DNA of 64,000 nt from the NCBI GenBank assembly GCA_045810625.1, contig JBJMVQ010000039.1, positions 62,001 to 126,000 on the forward strand, read 5' to 3'. The DNA is from JACQFZ01 sp045810625. GTDB lineage: Bacteria; Pseudomonadota; Gammaproteobacteria; Acidiferrobacterales; Sulfurifustaceae. The notes under the pieces are model-generated. The model searched no databases. It was not told the origin of the DNA and worked only from the letters and a program-made list of their open reading frames with translations. The position numbers and the translations under genes were made by a program. Shown piece by piece: positions 33,437 to 42,158 of this stretch (its first letter is position 1; the number at the start of each line of letters is the position of its first letter).

Positions 33437-35059
33437 TCAGACGCTTTTTGCGCGGTCGCGTAACAAGAATTTCTGAATCTTCCCCGTCGATGTTTTCGGC
33501 AGCGGGCCAAATACCACTTTCTTTGGCACCTTGTAGCGCGCGATACGCTCGCGGCAGAACGCGATGATCTCTTCTTCCGTCGCGGTCGCGCCTTCCTTCA
33601 GCTCGACGAACGCGCACGGAGTTTCGCCCCATTTTTCGTCCGGGCGCGCGACGACGGCGGCGGTCAGTACGGCCGGGTGGCGGTAGAGCGCGTCTTCGAC
33701 CTCGATCGATGAAATATTTTCACCGCCGGAGATGATGATGTCCTTCGAGCGGTCTTTGATCTTCACGTAGCCGTCGGGGTAGATCACGGCGAGGTCGCCG
33801 GAGTGGAACCAGCCGGCGGCGAATGCTTCTTTGGTCGCTTTGGGATTCTTCAGGTAGCCCTTCATCGTGATGTTGCCGCGAAACATGATCTCGCCGATCG
33901 TCTCGCCGTCGCGCGGCACGGGCTGCATCGTCGTCGGGTCGAGCACCGTCATGTCTTCCTGCAACAGCGCGGCGACGCCCTGACGACTGTTCAGCTCGGC
34001 CTGGTCTTCGATCGACTTCGCACTCCATTCGGGATGTTTGGCGCAGACACACGCCGGTCCGTATACCTCGGTCAAGCCATATACGTGCGTGAGGTTGAAG
34101 CCCATGCGCGCCATGCCTTCGATGATCGCGACCGGCGGCGCCGCGCCCGCGACCATGCACGAGACGCCGGTGACGCCCTGTTTCCACTCGGCCGGTGCAT
34201 TGATGAGTGACGCGTGCACGATCGGCGCGCCGCAGTAGTGCGTGACCTTGTGCTCGCGCATCAGATCGAAAATCAATTTCGGATCGACTTTGCGCAGGCA
34301 CACATTCGTGCCGACCGCGGCGGGCATGGTCCAGGGAAAACACCAGCCGTTGCAATGGAACATCGGCAGCGTCCACAGATACACCGGATGCCGCGGCATG
34401 CCCCAATCGATGATGTTGTTGAGCGCGTTCGTATACGCGCCGCGGTGATGGTAAACGACGCCTTTGGGATTGCCGGTCGTGCCCGAGGTGTAGTTGAGCG
34501 CGATGGCGTCCCATTCGTCCGGCGGGAGCGACCATGCGAAGTTTTCGTCGCCCTCGCGCAGAAACGCCTCGTATTCTTTTTCGCCGAGAAATTTGCCGTC
34601 GCCGGTGTAGAGCGCGTCGTCGACGTCGATCACCGTCGGCTTGCGCTTGACCATCGCCAGCGCCTGCTCGACGGCGCCGGAAAATTCCCGATCGGTGAAC
34701 AGCACTTTCGCCTCGCCGTGATCGAGCATGAAGGCGATCGCCGACGCATCGAGGCGCGTGTTGATGGCGTTCAGCACCGCGCCGATCATGGCCGGGCCGT
34801 AGTGCAGCTCGAACATCGCCGGGATGTTGGGGAGCACGGCGGCGATGGTGTCGCCCCGGCCGATCCCGCGGCGCTGCAGCGCCGAGGCGAGCCGGCGGCA
34901 GCGGCCGTAGACTTCGCGCCAGGTGAGGCGGCGCTCGCCGTGGATGGTCGCGAGGTGATCGGGGTAAACGGCGGCGGCTTTGTGCAGCAGCGAGATCGGC
35001 GTTAGCGGCGCGTAATTGGCCGGGTTTTTGTCGAGGTCGGTATCGTAGGCGTTGGCCAT
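33437..35059 (-). CDS. Acyl-CoA synthetase, AMP-forming (AlkK-like group)
   Basis: A 540-residue adenylate-forming ligase. The P-loop YTSGTTGNPKGVVYHHRG, the A5 region YGLTEVYGP, GWFHSGDLAV and the C-terminal catalytic lysine block KTSTGKIQKFLL are all present. It activates a fatty or aromatic acid to its CoA thioester via an acyl adenylate. GGAGGGAGCG precedes the ATG at 35059. Divergent from an enoyl-CoA hydratase gene, which suggests a role in acid degradation. Chain-length preference cannot be read from the sequence. Confidence 0.93.
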   Translation of the reverse strand: MANAYDTDLDKNPANYAPLTPISLLHKAAAVYPDHLATIHGERRLTWREVYGRCRRLASALQRRGIGRGDTIAAVLPNIPAMFELHYGPAMIGAVLNAINTRLDASAIAFMLDHGEAKVLFTDREFSGAVEQALAMVKRKPTVIDVDDALYTGDGKFLGEKEYEAFLREGDENFAWSLPPDEWDAIALNYTSGTTGNPKGVVYHHRGAYTNALNNIIDWGMPRHPVYLWTLPMFHCNGWCFPWTMPAAVGTNVCLRKVDPKLIFDLMREHKVTHYCGAPIVHASLINAPAEWKQGVTGVSCMVAGAAPPVAIIEGMARMGFNLTHVYGLTEVYGPACVCAKHPEWSAKSIEDQAELNSRQGVAALLQEDMTVLDPTTMQPVPRDGETIGEIMFRGNITMKGYLKNPKATKEAFAAGWFHSGDLAVIYPDGYVKIKDRSKDIIISGGENISSIEVEDALYRHPAVLTAAVVARPDEKWGETPCAFVELKEGATATEEEIIAFCRERIARYKVPKKVVFGPLPKTSTGKIQKFLLRDRAKSV

Positions 35060-35162
35060 GGGTCGCTCCCTCCTCATGACGGTGGATCATGTTAAAAGAG
35101 GTCCTGCGCAAATGTGCCGTAAACGGTCACGCGGTTCAATGGATGGCCAGCGCGCCGCGGGC

Positions 35163-35186
35163 TGTGGGAAAATGCGTTGTCCCACA
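35163..35186. promoter_or_regulatory. Inverted repeat between acyl-CoA synthetase and hydratase genes
   Basis: TGTGGGA (35163-35169) and TCCCACA (35180-35186) with a 10-base spacer, about 30 bases upstream of the hydratase start in the 157-bp divergent region. A regulator site is plausible; a leader hairpin is the alternative. Confidence 0.45.
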
Positions 35187-35216
35187 ACTGCACTCATATC
35201 GCGAGGGAGAACGTCC

Positions 35217-36020
35217 ATGTCCGCCATCGCTACCACTGCGACTTCCCCGTCGGTGCTGCAGGTACAGGTCGACCGCGGCATCGCCACACTCACCTTGAAC
35301 CGCCCGGCGCAGTACAACGCGCTCTCGGCGGAGTTGTTGGCGGAGCTGCAGCAGGCGTTGGACCGCATCGCGGCCGATGCATCGGTACGCGTCGTCATCA
35401 TCGCCGCCAACGGCAAAGCGTTTTGCGCCGGCCACGATCTGAAGGAAATGCGCTCGCGCGAAGATCGCGCGTTTCATGAAGAGCTTTTCGATCAATGCGG
35501 CAAAGTGATGCTCACGATCAATCGCCTGCCGCAGCCGGTGATCGCGCAAGTGCAGGGCATTGCCACCGCCGCCGGCTGCCAGCTCGTCGCACAGTGCGAC
35601 CTCGCCGTGGCAGCGCAGTCGGCGCGCTTCGCCGTCTCCGGCATCAATCTCGGTCTCTTTTGCTCGACGCCGGCGGTGCCGCTCAGCCGCAACGTGAGCC
35701 GCAAGCGGGCCATGCAGATGCTGCTTACGGGGGATTTCATCGACGCCGAGACAGCCGTGCAGTACGGCTTGGTCAACGACGTGGTGCCGGACGCCGAGCT
35801 TGCCGCCGCCACGCGCGCGCTCGCGGAAAAAATCGCGGCCAAATCGCAGGTTGCGTTGCGCCTCGGCAAGAAAATGTTTTATCAGCAGATCGAAATGGAC
35901 CTCGAGTCGGCGTATCGCTTCGGGGCCGAACGCATGGCGTGCAACATGCAAAGCGAGGACGCGCGCGAAGGTATCGATGCGTTCATCGAAAAGCGCGAAC
36001 CGCGCTGGAAAGGGCGTTGA
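35217..36020 (+). CDS. Enoyl-CoA hydratase/isomerase family protein (ECHDC3-like)
   Basis: A 267-residue crotonase-fold protein. NGKAFCAGHDLKEM and the oxyanion-hole block QGIATAAGCQLVAQCDLAVAA are clear. The second catalytic Glu region of classical hydratases reads INLGLFCSTPAVPLSR, as in the ECHDC3-like subgroup, so hydratase activity is not certain. ATG at 35217 follows GAGGGAG; the longer frame to 35052 lacks support. Divergent from the acyl-CoA synthetase. Confidence 0.92.
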   Translation: MSAIATTATSPSVLQVQVDRGIATLTLNRPAQYNALSAELLAELQQALDRIAADASVRVVIIAANGKAFCAGHDLKEMRSREDRAFHEELFDQCGKVMLTINRLPQPVIAQVQGIATAAGCQLVAQCDLAVAAQSARFAVSGINLGLFCSTPAVPLSRNVSRKRAMQMLLTGDFIDAETAVQYGLVNDVVPDAELAAATRALAEKIAAKSQVALRLGKKMFYQQIEMDLESAYRFGAERMACNMQSEDAREGIDAFIEKREPRWKGR

Positions 36021-36065
36021 TGCAACGCCAGGTGAGTTCCGCGAACTGCGCGAGCTCGCGAATTA

Positions 36066-36113
36066 CCCCCACCCTAACCCTCCTCCGCTTGCGGGGGAGG
36101 GGATGGGAGGGGG
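36066..36113. repeat. CCCTCACCC-type C-rich/G-rich hairpin repeat, copy 1
   Basis: CCCCCACCCTAACCCTCCTC then CGCTTGCGGGGGAGGGGATG: pyrimidine arm, short loop and complementary purine arm. Four more copies lie at 36845, 37108, 37432 and 37584. Confidence 0.75.
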
Positions 36114-36132
36114 CATGTCCGCGCTAGAATAC

Positions 36133-36210
36133 GTAGCCCGGATGGAGCGACGCGGAATCCGGGATGTATGAACACCGCACCTGGCGGCGCTGCGACCTTC
36201 ATCCGGGTAC
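36133..36210. repeat. GTAGCCCGGATGG element, full copy
   Basis: Begins GTAGCCCGGATGGAGCGACG and ends CTTCATCCGGGTAC, so the ends are inverted repeats. A half copy lies at 36247-36284 in opposite orientation. Confidence 0.75.
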
Positions 36211-36246
36211 ACGAAGCTGTCGTCGGTCGAGGTTTGAGTACGAATG

Positions 36247-36284
36247 CCCCGGATTGCGGCGCGTTGCGCCTTCATCCGGGCTAC
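36247..36284. repeat. GTAGCCCGGATGG element, half copy
   Basis: Ends in TTCATCCGGGCTAC; corresponds to the right half of the element. Confidence 0.65.
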
Positions 36285-36350
36285 ATGAGAAGCGCGTCGA
36301 TCCAGGTTCGATAACTTAACCATCCTACGCGGTATCGACCAAGAGTCCGC

Positions 36351-36833
36351 ATGACCGAACCTAAATACGAAGACGGCTGGCTGCGAAGGTTGCTGACGCG
36401 GCACAAACGTGTCGCGATCGTCGGTCTCTCGGCCAATCCCATGCGCCCCAGTTACTTCGCCGGGAAATATCTCAAGGATCACGGCTTCACGATCGTGCCG
36501 GTTAATCCCAATGAAAAAGAAATACTCGGGGAAGTGTGTTATCCGAATTTGAAGGCGATTCCCGGCCGCGTTGACGTCGTCGATTTGTTCCAGCGATCCG
36601 AGGCGGTGATGCCGTTCGTGGAGGACGCGATCGCGATCGGCGCCAAGGTGGTTTGGATGCAGCTCGGAATTGTCAACGAAGCGGCGGCAGCTAAGGCGCG
36701 CGCGGCGGGGCTGGACGTCGTCATGAACCGCTGTATGAAGATCGAGTACGCGCGGCTGTTCGGCGGGCTCAATCTGGTCGGTGTGAACACGCGCGTGATT
36801 TCATCGCATCGGCCGGCGTTCGTGAATCGTTAG
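36351..36833 (+). CDS. CoA-binding domain protein (YccU-like)
   Basis: A 160-residue Rossmann-fold protein of the CoA_binding_2 family. VAIVGLSANPMRPSYFAGKY is the nucleotide-binding turn, VPVNPNEKEILGEVCYPNL and WMQLGIVNEAAAAKA are conserved blocks, and a late MNRCMKIEY contains the usual Cys. Members bind CoA as the alpha subunit of succinyl-CoA synthetase does; the physiological role is unclear. It stands alone between repeat blocks. Confidence 0.9.
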   Translation: MTEPKYEDGWLRRLLTRHKRVAIVGLSANPMRPSYFAGKYLKDHGFTIVPVNPNEKEILGEVCYPNLKAIPGRVDVVDLFQRSEAVMPFVEDAIAIGAKVVWMQLGIVNEAAAAKARAAGLDVVMNRCMKIEYARLFGGLNLVGVNTRVISSHRPAFVNR

Positions 36834-36844
36834 ACAACGTTACG

Positions 36845-36888
36845 CCCCCTCACCCTAGCCCTCTCCCCCGCGCGGGCGGGGGAGAGGG
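36845..36888. repeat. CCCTCACCC-type hairpin repeat, copy 2
   Basis: CCCTCTCCCCCGCGCG pairs with the GGCGGGGGAGAGGG that follows; preceded by CCCCCTCACCCTAG. Confidence 0.75.
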
Positions 36889-36904
36889 AAAATTGATAGA
36901 TACG

Positions 36905-36940
36905 GTAGCCCGGATGGAGCGAAGCGGAATCCGGGTTGTT
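36905..36940. repeat. GTAGCCCGGATGG element, half copy
   Basis: GTAGCCCGGATGGAGCGAAG and GGAATCCGGG as in the full copies; the right end is missing. Confidence 0.7.
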
Positions 36941-37046
36941 CCGAATTCCCGAGATTTCGGTGGTGTACATGCTTTTCCGGCTATATCCGGCTCGATTTGA
37001 CGAGTGAATTTTCGACATGTAGCGCGCGCCGTGCGCGCGATCGAGT

Positions 37047-37125
37047 GAGAACCGTGCGCACGGCGCACGCTACAGGAAGCTAAGAATCGTGCACCCGCGC
37101 GTCACATCCCCTCACCCTAGCCCTC
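37047..37125. repeat. 79-bp direct repeat, copy A
   Basis: Starts GAGAACCGTGCGCACGGCGC and runs through CACGCTACAGGAAGCTAAGA into the next C-rich repeat. Copy B at 37372-37450 differs at one base. An internal palindrome CCGTGCGCACGG is visible. Confidence 0.85.
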
Positions 37126-37149
37126 CCCCCGCGCGGGCGGGGGAGAGGG
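37108..37149. repeat. CCCTCACCC-type hairpin repeat, copy 3
   Basis: CCCCTCACCCTAGCCCTCCC followed by the complementary GCGGGCGGGGGAGAGGGA. Confidence 0.75.
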
Positions 37150-37151
37150 AA

Positions 37152-37232
37152 GTAGCCCGGATGGAGCCGAGCGGAATCTGGGTTGTTAGGAATGCTGCGG
37201 ATTTGGACGCTGGGCGCCTTCATCCGGGCCAC
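37152..37232. repeat. GTAGCCCGGATGG element, full copy
   Basis: Begins GTAGCCCGGATGGAGCCGAG and ends GCCTTCATCCGGGCCAC; 81 bases, same design as 36133-36210. Confidence 0.75.
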
Positions 37233-37371
37233 GTGCTTAGTGCATGCCTAGCACGGCATCGCCGGTGAGACGGAAATTTATTTTTGCGTCGGCCTCCTTC
37301 AACATTACGAGACGCGTCTGGGTACTGCGGAGGATTGTTTAATCTGCGTTAGAACATGTAGCGCGCGCTAC

Positions 37372-37450
37372 GAGAACCGTGCGCACGGCGCACGCTACAG
37401 GAAGCTAAGAATCGTGCACCCGCGCGTCACACCCCCTCACCCTAGCCCTC
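37372..37450. repeat. 79-bp direct repeat, copy B
   Basis: One mismatch against copy A at 37047-37125, so the duplication is recent or maintained by gene conversion. Confidence 0.85.
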
Positions 37451-37477
37451 TCCCCCACGTTCGTGGGCGAGAGGGAG
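37432..37477. repeat. CCCTCACCC-type hairpin repeat, copy 4
   Basis: Same pyrimidine arm as copies 2 and 3, loop CACGTTCGTG, then GGCGAGAGGGAG. Confidence 0.75.
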
Positions 37478-37583
37478 ATTTATTCTTGGGGCGTTCGAAC
37501 ATCACGGTCACCTCCTCCGCTTACCGCGGAGGATCGTTTAATCTGCGTTTCTTGAATTGCTAGTGCTGTTGTCAGGCTTGCTT

Positions 37584-37631
37584 CCCCCTCCCTCTCCCTC
37601 CCCCGCATGCGGGGGAGGGTTGGGGTGGGGG
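37584..37631. repeat. CCCTCACCC-type hairpin repeat, copy 5
   Basis: CCCCCTCCCTCTCCCTCCCC then GCATGC and GGGGGAGGGTTGGGGTGGGG, 20 bases before the metY start. Confidence 0.75.
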
Positions 37632-37653
37632 CAACGCGGGCGGGAGAAACTAC

Positions 37654-38940
37654 GTGACTGATCGCCAATTCGGTATCGAAACGCTTTGCCTTCACGCTGG
37701 ACAAATTCCCGATCCCGCGACCGGTTCGCGCGCGGTGCCGATCTACCAGACGACGTCGTACGTGTTCGACGACACCGACCACGCCGCGAGCCTGTTCAAC
37801 CTGCAGACGTTCGGCAACATCTACACGCGCCTGATGAACCCGACCACCGCTGTGCTCGAAGAGCGCATGGCGGCGCTGGAGAACGGGCGGGCGGCGCTGG
37901 CGCTGAGCTCGGGCATGGCGGCGCAGATGGTGGCGCTGTTGACCTTGATGGAGCAGGGCGATGAATTCGTCTCGGCGAGCACGCTCTACGGCGGCACGTA
38001 TTCGCAGTTCGACGTGACGTTTCGGAAGTTCGGCATCACGCCGCGCTTCGTCGATCCCGAAGACCCGGAAAATTTCCGGCGCGCGATCACGGACAAGACC
38101 AAAGCGATCTACGCCGAGACGATCGGCAATCCGCTCAGCAACGTACTCGACATCGAAGCGGTCGCGGCCGTGGCCAAGGAAGCGGGCGTGCCGCTCGTGA
38201 TCGACAACACCTTCGCCACGCCGTTTCTCTGCCGGCCGATGGACTTCGGCGCGGACATCGTCGTGCATTCCGCGACCAAGTTCATCGGCGGGCACGGCAC
38301 CTCGATGGGCGGGATCGTCGTGGAGTCGGGCCGGTTCAATTGGGCCAACGGCAAGTTCCCCGGCATGATCGAGCCGTCGAAGGGTTATCACGGCGTGCGT
38401 TTCTACGAGACGTTCGGCGACTTCGGCTTCACGATGAAGGCGCGTTGCGAGACGCTGCGCACGCTTGGGCCGAGCATGAGCCCGTTCAACGCGTTTTTGT
38501 TCCTGCAGGGCCTGGAAACGTTGCACGTGCGCATGGAGCGCCACGTCCAGAACGCCAAAGGCGTCGCCGAATTTCTGCAACAGCATCCGGCGGTGAGTTG
38601 GGTGAAGTATCCCGGACTGCCGGACAATCCTTATTACCGTCTAGCGCGTAAGTATTTGCCGAAGGGCGCCGGGTCGATCTTCACCTTCGGCGTCAAAGGC
38701 GGTGCGCAAGCCGGCGCGAAGTTCATTGAGAACGTACGTTTCTTGAGCCATCTGGCGAACGTCGGCGACGCGAAAACCCTGGTGATCCACCCGGCCTCTA
38801 CGACGCATCGGCAGCTTTCGGAAGAACAGCAAATCTCGGCCGGTGTCACGCCCGACATGGTTCGCATCTCCGTCGGCCTGGAAACGCTGGACGATATCCT
38901 CTGGGACATCGATCAAGCGCTGCGAAGCGCGGGAAGCTGA
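37654..38940 (+). CDS. metY: O-acetylhomoserine sulfhydrylase (PLP-dependent)
   Basis: A 428-residue Cys/Met-metabolism PLP enzyme with the length and blocks of MetY rather than the shorter MetZ/MetB: HAGQIPDPATGSRAVPIYQT at the start, YTRLMNPTTAVLEERMAALE, and the PLP lysine in HSATKFIGGHGT. It makes homocysteine from O-acetylhomoserine and sulfide. Start is GTG at 37654; GCGGGCGGGAGAAAC upstream contains a GGGAG ribosome-binding site. The gene directly follows the repeat mosaic, so its promoter must lie within or between the repeats. Confidence 0.95.
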   Translation: MTDRQFGIETLCLHAGQIPDPATGSRAVPIYQTTSYVFDDTDHAASLFNLQTFGNIYTRLMNPTTAVLEERMAALENGRAALALSSGMAAQMVALLTLMEQGDEFVSASTLYGGTYSQFDVTFRKFGITPRFVDPEDPENFRRAITDKTKAIYAETIGNPLSNVLDIEAVAAVAKEAGVPLVIDNTFATPFLCRPMDFGADIVVHSATKFIGGHGTSMGGIVVESGRFNWANGKFPGMIEPSKGYHGVRFYETFGDFGFTMKARCETLRTLGPSMSPFNAFLFLQGLETLHVRMERHVQNAKGVAEFLQQHPAVSWVKYPGLPDNPYYRLARKYLPKGAGSIFTFGVKGGAQAGAKFIENVRFLSHLANVGDAKTLVIHPASTTHRQLSEEQQISAGVTPDMVRISVGLETLDDILWDIDQALRSAGS

Positions 38941-38984
38941 GGCACGGTTGCGATCGGCATTGCGAGAGCGAGTCGGCGAACGTC

Positions 38985-39665
38985 GTGCGTTTACTCCTTA
39001 TCGAGGGAATACCCGGGTCGGGTAAAACCGAAACCGCGCAACATCTTTGGCGCGTCGCCCAAGTAGCCGGCATAGAGGCCAAATGGTATCTGGAGGAACA
39101 TGCCGAGCATCCGGTTCATCCGCGCTCTCTCCGTCAACGACGCCACGAGCCTTCTTTTCCCGATGAATGTTTGGATGCCTGGCGCGCGTTCGTCACGCAG
39201 TCGCTTTCTTCGCCGGTGCTGCACATTCTCGAAGGCAGCGCTTTTCAAAGCACGGTCAGGTTCATGCTGGAGTCCGAGCGGTCGGACATCGAGCAGTACT
39301 ACCGGCAATTCGAAAATGTCACCGCGCCGTTGTCGCCGGCGCTCATTTATCTACGTCCGGCTGATGGTTTCCGTTTCTCGCGTGCTCTCGCCGTGCATCG
39401 CGGTGCGTCGTGGTCCCAGAAGGTGGCTGACTATCTTTCCGCCACGCAATACGGTCGGCGTCGCGGACTCGAAGGAGTCGATGGTATGTACCGTTTTTGG
39501 CAGGATTACGCGGAGCAATGCGACGCCTTGGTTACGACGTCCCGGCTTCCCAACTGCATCATCGATGTTGCGGTCGGTGATGAAGACCGGCGTCTGGCGG
39601 AAGCCGTCGTCTACTTCAGACGCATGACATTGACCGCGAACAAAGCGTATCAGCCTTTTACCTGA
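38985..39665 (+). CDS. P-loop kinase-like protein, unknown function
   Basis: A 226-residue protein starting with GTG at 38985. Walker A is GIPGSGKTET at residues 8-17, followed by LEEHAEHPVHPRSLRQRR, ILEGSAFQSTVRFMLES and ALIYLRPAD, a pattern like nucleotide or small-molecule kinases with a lid region. No substrate motif is recognisable. It begins 44 bases after metY and ends 29 before the cupin gene, so the three may be co-transcribed. Confidence 0.75.
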   Translation: MRLLLIEGIPGSGKTETAQHLWRVAQVAGIEAKWYLEEHAEHPVHPRSLRQRRHEPSFPDECLDAWRAFVTQSLSSPVLHILEGSAFQSTVRFMLESERSDIEQYYRQFENVTAPLSPALIYLRPADGFRFSRALAVHRGASWSQKVADYLSATQYGRRRGLEGVDGMYRFWQDYAEQCDALVTTSRLPNCIIDVAVGDEDRRLAEAVVYFRRMTLTANKAYQPFT

Positions 39666-39694
39666 ATGAATGCCTCACAAGCTGGGGAATCGTC

Positions 39695-40111
39695 ATGAAT
39701 ATTCAGCAGCCAACGGTCCAAGCGGTCCGACCGGACCAAGAGGTGGCAACGCTGCAACGCCTGCCGTACTTCATCGGCATATCGGGGCAGACGGTCGGCG
39801 CATCGGGGCTGTCGATGCATCTGGTTGTTATTCCACCCGGCGCGCGCGCCGAACCGCACATTCACGTCGGCTACGAGACCGGGATCTACGTGCTCGAAGG
39901 GACCGTTTGCACGCGCTGGGGTCCGCGTCTCGAGAACGAGGTGATAAGCAAGCCCGGAGAGTTCTTGTTCGTCCCGCCCGGCGTCCCTCACGAAGCAATC
40001 AATCTAAGTGCCACCGAGCCGGCACGCGCCGTAGTGGCGAGAAACCACCCGGCCGAGCAGGATCTGGTTCAGCCGTACGTTCGCCCAGAGAATGCCGAGC
40101 GCAAGGCGTGA
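39695..40111 (+). CDS. Cupin-domain protein
   Basis: A 138-residue single cupin. Motif 1 is PGARAEPHIHVGYETGIYVLEG with metal ligands H-x-H and E, and motif 2 is PGEFLFVPPGVPHEAIN with the last His. A mononuclear metal site is therefore complete. Substrate unknown; cupins of this size act as dioxygenases, isomerases or binding proteins. Confidence 0.85.
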   Translation: MNIQQPTVQAVRPDQEVATLQRLPYFIGISGQTVGASGLSMHLVVIPPGARAEPHIHVGYETGIYVLEGTVCTRWGPRLENEVISKPGEFLFVPPGVPHEAINLSATEPARAVVARNHPAEQDLVQPYVRPENAERKA

Positions 40112-40870
40112 GCGGCGCTACGACGCAATCCGAGGTCGCTGTAAGGGTTCGAGCTGATCGAGAGCCGTCGTAGGCGCGCATTAAGCGAAGCGCATTGCGC
40201 GGTAAGTGAGCGGCTCGTCTGCACGAGCCCCGTCTCGGCGGACGCGAAGCTCTACTGCGCAGAACTCCTTGCCAAAGCACGGGCGTTCCTTTCGCACGAG
40301 CGCGGAGCATCATCGCTTCACGCCGCCTCAATCTAGGATTAGGACAGTCCGGTCGTCAACGACGCGCGGAATTTTTTACTCGGTTAGTTCTCCGACTCCT
40401 GTCAGGCTCATCTTCCCCTGATGCGAAGGTGGTCTATGCGTTGCGACAACGTCGAGGTGTATTCACGCATACGCCAGACACCAGCCGCCCGTTTGATTCT
40501 TGCTGAGCTCGTATTCGACGTGAGCGAACGTTCGGCATAGCGGCGCTGCGTCGAGGTTTAAAAAACTTTTCGCGGCCGACGTCACCCGAAAACCAAAGGC
40601 GCCGTAGCTCGAGCGCTTCGCGCAAGCTTTTTAGCGTGAATCTACTCGCTTGTCGCATGGCCTCTTCAATCGAATGGTCTTATTAATTCGCTTTCTGTCT
40701 ACGGTATCCGGGTGCGACGCGATTGATAGGGCAAGCCGCGGGTGATACAACGACTCGGCTTGTTGGCGCTTGCGTGACGGGTATTTCAGATTGTGAACAA
40801 ACTGCGCGTATGACAAGCATTGTCGCTCAGACGAGGGGAGCTCGTCTCTAACGAAGCTGGGAGAACTCCA
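40112..40870. other. Intergenic region upstream of the second lipoprotein gene
   Basis: About 760 bases with no supported gene. A GTAGGNGCGCATT-type repeat lies at 40170-40202. The remainder shows no long frame with normal codon use and no clear structure. Confidence 0.5.
40170..40202. repeat. GTAGGGTGC-family repeat, half copy
   Basis: GTAGGCGCGCATTAAGCGAA opens a 33-base copy of the family described at 23564-23643. Confidence 0.6.
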
Positions 40871-41533
40871 ATGCGAAGCGTCCTGATAGTGTCCTTGCTC
40901 GCGACGGTCCTCGCCCTCACAGCTTGCGCCAGCAATAAGCCAGTGGAGCTGGTGCAGATGCCGCACCGTGATGCCGACGTTTATCCCTGGGCGCAAAAGC
41001 GGGATGGGGTGTCGGTCACGGTTGACGAAATCGCTGATCCCGCCCGAGTGAAGCAATATTTCGGTGTCGATCTTCTCGAGGCCGGTCTTCTTCCGGTCGA
41101 CGTCATCGCGTCGAACCATGGCCAGCACCGCGTCACACTAAAGCCTTCGGACGTCCTTTTGCTCGACGGTCGTCGAATCATCGATCCGCTTCCGATCGAG
41201 CGCGTAACGTCCATCGTCAAGGCTCACATGAGTCGGGTCAGAGCCGAGAGCGGGCGCAAGGTGGAGGCTTATTTCCGCAGCCTTGCTCTGCGCGAAACCA
41301 CCCTCGCAGCGAACGATAGCTACCACGGCGTCTTGTTCTTCCCCGCGCCGCAAACATCGAAAAGGGACCGATTCTTTAGTGCGATAAACCTGTTCATCGA
41401 AGGTGGCACGAAGATGCGCGTGGCGTTGACCGACCTCGATACGCAGGCGCGCATGCAGTTCGGGCCGTTTTCGCTTTCGGATGCGCCGCGTTGGCGGGAG
41501 TCCTCCTACGCCTCACGCTGGAAGACGTACTAG
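40871..41533 (+). CDS. Lipoprotein of unknown function
   Basis: A 220-residue protein. ATG at 40871 has GGGAGAAC upstream; the frame opens earlier (40820) without support. The signal SVLIVSLLATVLALTAC ends in a lipobox with acylated Cys at residue 19. The mature part has no cysteines or motifs I recognise; GVSVTVDEIADPARVKQYFG and HRVTLKPSDVLLLDGRR suggest a beta-rich periplasmic domain similar in style to copper-metallochaperone-like or DUF4352-like domains, but this is not a firm match. Confidence 0.75.
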   Translation: MRSVLIVSLLATVLALTACASNKPVELVQMPHRDADVYPWAQKRDGVSVTVDEIADPARVKQYFGVDLLEAGLLPVDVIASNHGQHRVTLKPSDVLLLDGRRIIDPLPIERVTSIVKAHMSRVRAESGRKVEAYFRSLALRETTLAANDSYHGVLFFPAPQTSKRDRFFSAINLFIEGGTKMRVALTDLDTQARMQFGPFSLSDAPRWRESSYASRWKTY

Positions 41534-42158
41534 CCCGGTTGTCATCCGTCGGTTCGTTCGGCCATCTCTAACGCGTCGTCAACCTCGATTCCGAAATCTC
41601 GTGACTCTTTCGAGCCTGCTGTAAGCGGCAGCTGGACTGCGTCCGCCGATAGCCCAGTGCGTGCTTTCGGTCGCCGCGTCGAGTGCGTTTCGTACCTGTG
41701 GACGCCAAGCCCCGTGTCGGCCGAGCGGATATATCAGCGACACCAGAGACAGCGTGCGCGAGATCAATGAGATTCGTCTCATGGCGCTGTTGATCCGGCC
41801 GGGTCGCCAAGCGCGATGACTTCGAAAGAAATTCAAAATTGGCGTGTGCGTACGACAGTCATTAAGTCGTATATTTCTGGTTGCGCCGCACAAGGTCGAG
41901 CTCCGCGACTGGGCCGATTGCGGACCTTATTCAACGCGACTTGGCCGGCAATTTCATACACAGCTCTCTGCCGCGTCGCTATTTGTCGCTACTCATACTT
42001 ATATCTTCTTTACATATCTTCGGCAGGCTCTGTCGTACGGCGCTGTTAAAATGGGGCGATGTTCGGAAAGAACGTGCTTGGCGTCTGTTACAAAATGAGG
42101 GCTAGCGGTACATTCATTTTGCAAACGGTTCTTAGCACGGGAGGCCGATAATCGTGCC
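41534..42158. other. Intergenic region, lower GC
   Basis: About 625 bases without a supported gene. The stretch 41960-42080 is notably A/T-rich for this genome (TACTCATACTTATATCTTCT near 41990) and is the likely promoter zone of the Nudix-lactamase gene. Short frames here lack ribosome-binding sites. Confidence 0.45.

Larger units (their letters stand above)
36021..36350. other. Intergenic repeats upstream of the CoA-binding protein
   Basis: About 330 bases made largely of dispersed repeats: a CCCTNACCC/GGGAGGGG hairpin (36066-36113), a full GTAGCCCGGATGG element (36133-36210) and an inverted half copy (36247-36284). No gene. Confidence 0.65.
36834..37653. other. 820-bp intergenic mosaic of repeats
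   Basis: No gene. Nearly every stretch belongs to one of several repeat families: four C-rich hairpins (36845, 37108, 37432, 37584), two GTAGCCCGGATGG copies (36905, 37152), a 79-bp direct repeat (37047-37125 and 37372-37450) and a 24-bp repeat GCGGAGGAT.GTTTAATCTG (37327 and 37526). Confidence 0.75.

Noticed and set aside
33720..35111. 463-codon minus-strand frame over the acyl-CoA synthetase
   Set aside because: Out-of-phase shadow of a gene with all ligase motifs.
36845..37631. Regularly recurring hairpins considered as a CRISPR array
   Set aside because: Repeat units differ in length, spacing is irregular (about 150-320 bases) and no cas genes are present.
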